Source: Alphaproteobacteria bacterium
GTDB taxonomy: Bacteria > Pseudomonadota > Alphaproteobacteria > DSM-16000 > Inquilinaceae
Direction of reading: 5' to 3'
Length of the DNA: 64,000 nt
NCBI GenBank assembly: GCA_028277405.1
Contig: JANQGH010000070.1
Span: 62,001 to 126,000, forward strand
The number at the start of each line of letters is the position of its first letter. Within the stretch, counting starts at the first letter, position 1. The notes below the pieces were generated by a model, which did no database searches, was not told the DNA's origin, and saw only the letters and a program-made list of their open reading frames with translations. Below are positions 62,402 through 64,000 of this stretch, piece after piece. The translations under genes and the position numbers were made by a program.

Positions 62402-63223
62402 CTAGTCGGGCGCGCGCCCAAACCGTTCCAGGGTTTCGATGATGAGCGGGTTCACGACCTCGGCATGGGTCATGGGGCTCAGGTGCCCGGCGCCCTTGAC
62501 CTCGCTCAGCCGCGCATCCGGTAACGCCGCCAACAGCACATCCGTGACACGGCCGGCGGCCAGCGTGGTGTGTTCGGCACGGATGAAGTGCAGCGGCGGC
62601 GCGATGGCGCGAAAGTCGTCGGCCCGTACCGAACCGGCAAGCAGGGCGCGCCACTCGTCGGCGATTTTCGGCATGGACCCGATGATCGCGGCGCGCGTGG
62701 GTTCCGGCATCGCCGTCCAGGCCTTGGCGCCGACCCAATAGCCCATAAAGCCGTCGGCTGCCGCGTCGAGGTCGCCCCGATCGACATGGCCGATATGGCC
62801 GGTGGCGACCGCCTCGATTTCGGTCCAGGCCTCGGTCTCGCCCGCCGCCCGCAGCACCTGGAACAGCACGGGCTCGATGGCAATCACGCCGCGCACCCGC
62901 TTGTCGAATGCCCGCGCGGCACCGAGCGCCACGGCGCCGCCATACGAGTGGCCAACCAGGTAGGCCGGCTGGTCGATCTGGTCGAGCAGCGCGCCAACCA
63001 GCGCAACCTCGTGGTCGGGCGCATACACGGCCGGGTCGCGGCGGCCCGTCCCGCCATAGCCGATCAGATCGGGCGCGAGAAACCGATAGGAAGACGCATG
63101 GCCCTCGATCAACGCACGCCACTGGCGGGACGATGCGCCACTGCTGTGCAGCAACACCACGATCGGGCCAGTGCCTTGATCGACATAGTTGATCGTCAGT
63201 CCATCCGAGACAAGCTGGGGCAC
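62402..63223 (-). CDS. alpha/beta-hydrolase
   Basis: The 273-residue protein has the fold's landmarks: LHSSGASSRQWRALIEG (oxyanion region), the nucleophile elbow GHSYGG near residue 92, a catalytic Asp region near PLHFIRAEHTTLAAGR and the final His in KGAGHLSPMTHAEVVNPLI. The cap is helical and probably binds a hydrophobic substrate. A GTG at 63223 with GGGA upstream gives the family-like PQLVSDGLTINYVDQG start; a TTG seven codons earlier is less likely. Confidence 0.85.
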   Translation of the reverse strand: MPQLVSDGLTINYVDQGTGPIVVLLHSSGASSRQWRALIEGHASSYRFLAPDLIGYGGTGRRDPAVYAPDHEVALVGALLDQIDQPAYLVGHSYGGAVALGAARAFDKRVRGVIAIEPVLFQVLRAAGETEAWTEIEAVATGHIGHVDRGDLDAAADGFMGYWVGAKAWTAMPEPTRAAIIGSMPKIADEWRALLAGSVRADDFRAIAPPLHFIRAEHTTLAAGRVTDVLLAALPDARLSEVKGAGHLSPMTHAEVVNPLIIETLERFGRAPD

Positions 63224-63490
63224 AACGGCGGATCCCTTAAGCAAAGAGCATGCGGCGCGACGCTGATTTCGCTGGCGTCAAAGAAGCGTGAACTGAAGCC
63301 CGCATCGCCTCGATCGGAGGGGTCCGGCGATAATCCGCCCGACAGACGCCCCCGTATAGCGGGCCGGACCTGAAATCAACATCGGCGATTTCACGTCCGC
63401 CTCGAAGTCCGTAACGCGTCTAGGGCTTCACCACCAAGACTATGAGCCCTCAGACCCCGCGGACGAACCATCGTGAAAGGAGATTGAGTG

Positions 63491-64000
63491 ATGGTTGATA
63501 ATTTGAGAACTGCAGATGTTTCGACAGCGTCTGTTGAAGAGGCGGCCAGCCTCAGGAACCGTAGACTCGGAAACCTCACCGACGACGTCGACCTGAAGGA
63601 AAGCTTGGCCGACGGCGTCATCGGCGACCTGGCCGTTTCGAAAGGCGACGTGGCCACGGGCCTGATCGAGGCAACCCGCGCCATCAGCACGGTCCTCAGC
63701 GTCGGCCTGCCGGCCCTGGCCTTCAGGGGGAAGCCGACCCTCACCTGCCCTCACCCCAAGGTCAAGCTGACAACAGAGGGCAACGAGGGAAGCGGCAGCG
63801 CGACGACGACCCGCAAAGGCGTGAAGCCCAAGGTGACCAAGAAGCAGGCGGAAAAGGCGGCGAAGGACCAGGCCGAGAAGGACGCCAAACGGAGGGCGAA
63901 ACGCGACCTGCAGACCCAGCAAAACGGCATCGACTGCGCCGGCGGCTGTCGGAAGGATCGCGGCGAGCCCAAGGTGAAGTTGTCGGCCAAGGGCAAGATC
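63491..64000 (+). CDS. partial gene running off the right edge, unknown function
   Basis: The frame opens at ATG 63491 with AAAGGAG nine bases upstream and stays open to the window end (at least 170 residues). The N-terminal part is helical and hydrophobic in one stretch (AISTVLSVGLPALAFRG). Next comes a Lys/Ala/Gln-rich charged region (KQAEKAAKDQAEKDAKRRAK) and a Cys pair in DCAGGCRK. No membrane span or family is recognised. Completion needs sequence beyond 64000. Confidence 0.6.
   Translation, partial: MVDNLRTADVSTASVEEAASLRNRRLGNLTDDVDLKESLADGVIGDLAVSKGDVATGLIEATRAISTVLSVGLPALAFRGKPTLTCPHPKVKLTTEGNEGSGSATTTRKGVKPKVTKKQAEKAAKDQAEKDAKRRAKRDLQTQQNGIDCAGGCRKDRGEPKVKLSAKGKI

Overview
The window is high-GC DNA from a bacterial chromosome, most likely an alphaproteobacterium. 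Pointers are the aerobic cobaltochelatase subunit CobT, a complete soxBDAG sarcosine oxidase operon, a DUF1127 protein, a sox-adjacent hybrid histidine kinase, an RbsABC-type sugar importer and many small alphaproteobacterial-style secreted proteins. No rRNA, tRNA, CRISPR array, transposase, integrase or replication origin was seen. The gene order is that of accessory chromosome: short operons, many divergent regulator/target pairs, and two patches that look acquired.

Layout. 1-3.3 kb: an aromatic-catabolism dioxygenase-type subunit, a divergent IclR regulator with a palindromic site between them, then cobT. 3.3-8.7 kb: a minus-strand run of small secreted and Gly-rich proteins followed by a PKHD-type 2-oxoglutarate dioxygenase and a TPR-tailed GT2 glycosyltransferase, behind an AT-rich leader. 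8.7-9.5 kb: a tiny DUF1328 membrane protein and a 149-residue protein behind a Fur-like box. 9.6-13.2 kb: the most interesting locus. A 48-residue peptide gene, absent from ordinary length-filtered gene calls, is followed by a HExxH peptide beta-hydroxylase homologue, an ATP-grasp-like protein and a GT2 glycosyltransferase, all on one strand; I read it as a candidate ribosomal-peptide modification (RiPP) operon. 13.4-16.3 kb: a TIGR04076 protein, a metallophosphoesterase and an orphan groEL. 16.5-18.8 kb: a lower-GC two-gene module coding for a nucleotidyltransferase-like protein and a phosphoribosyltransferase-domain protein. 19-22.3 kb: a fructosamine-type isomerase/kinase pair bracketed by a truncated and an intact copy of an AlkD-like gene.

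22.4-28.5 kb holds small unknowns, an MFS transporter and a GNAT protein. 28.5-33.7 kb is soxG-A-D-B (sarcosine to glycine plus methylene-tetrahydrofolate), followed by a PAS hybrid kinase and an OmpR-type regulator (33.9-37.3 kb). 38-41 kb carries two divergent TetR-family pairs with clear operators. 41-49.5 kb carries a sugar ABC importer with a ketose 3-epimerase-like enzyme, a LacI regulator, and a DASS carboxylate transporter. 49.7-50.3 kb is a ParDE toxin-antitoxin pair with its operator. 50.3-52.7 kb has an acetyltransferase and a TetR regulator with four operator-like repeats in front of a quinone-reductase gene. The remainder has a winged-helix/TPR regulator, an amidase, a cation/H+ antiporter, two lipoproteins (one a long acidic repeat protein), a chromate transporter, a methyltransferase, an alpha/beta hydrolase and a gene running off the right edge.

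Functional calls rest on motif recognition by eye; no database search was possible. Starts were chosen from Shine-Dalgarno spacing, operon overlaps and conserved N-termini.
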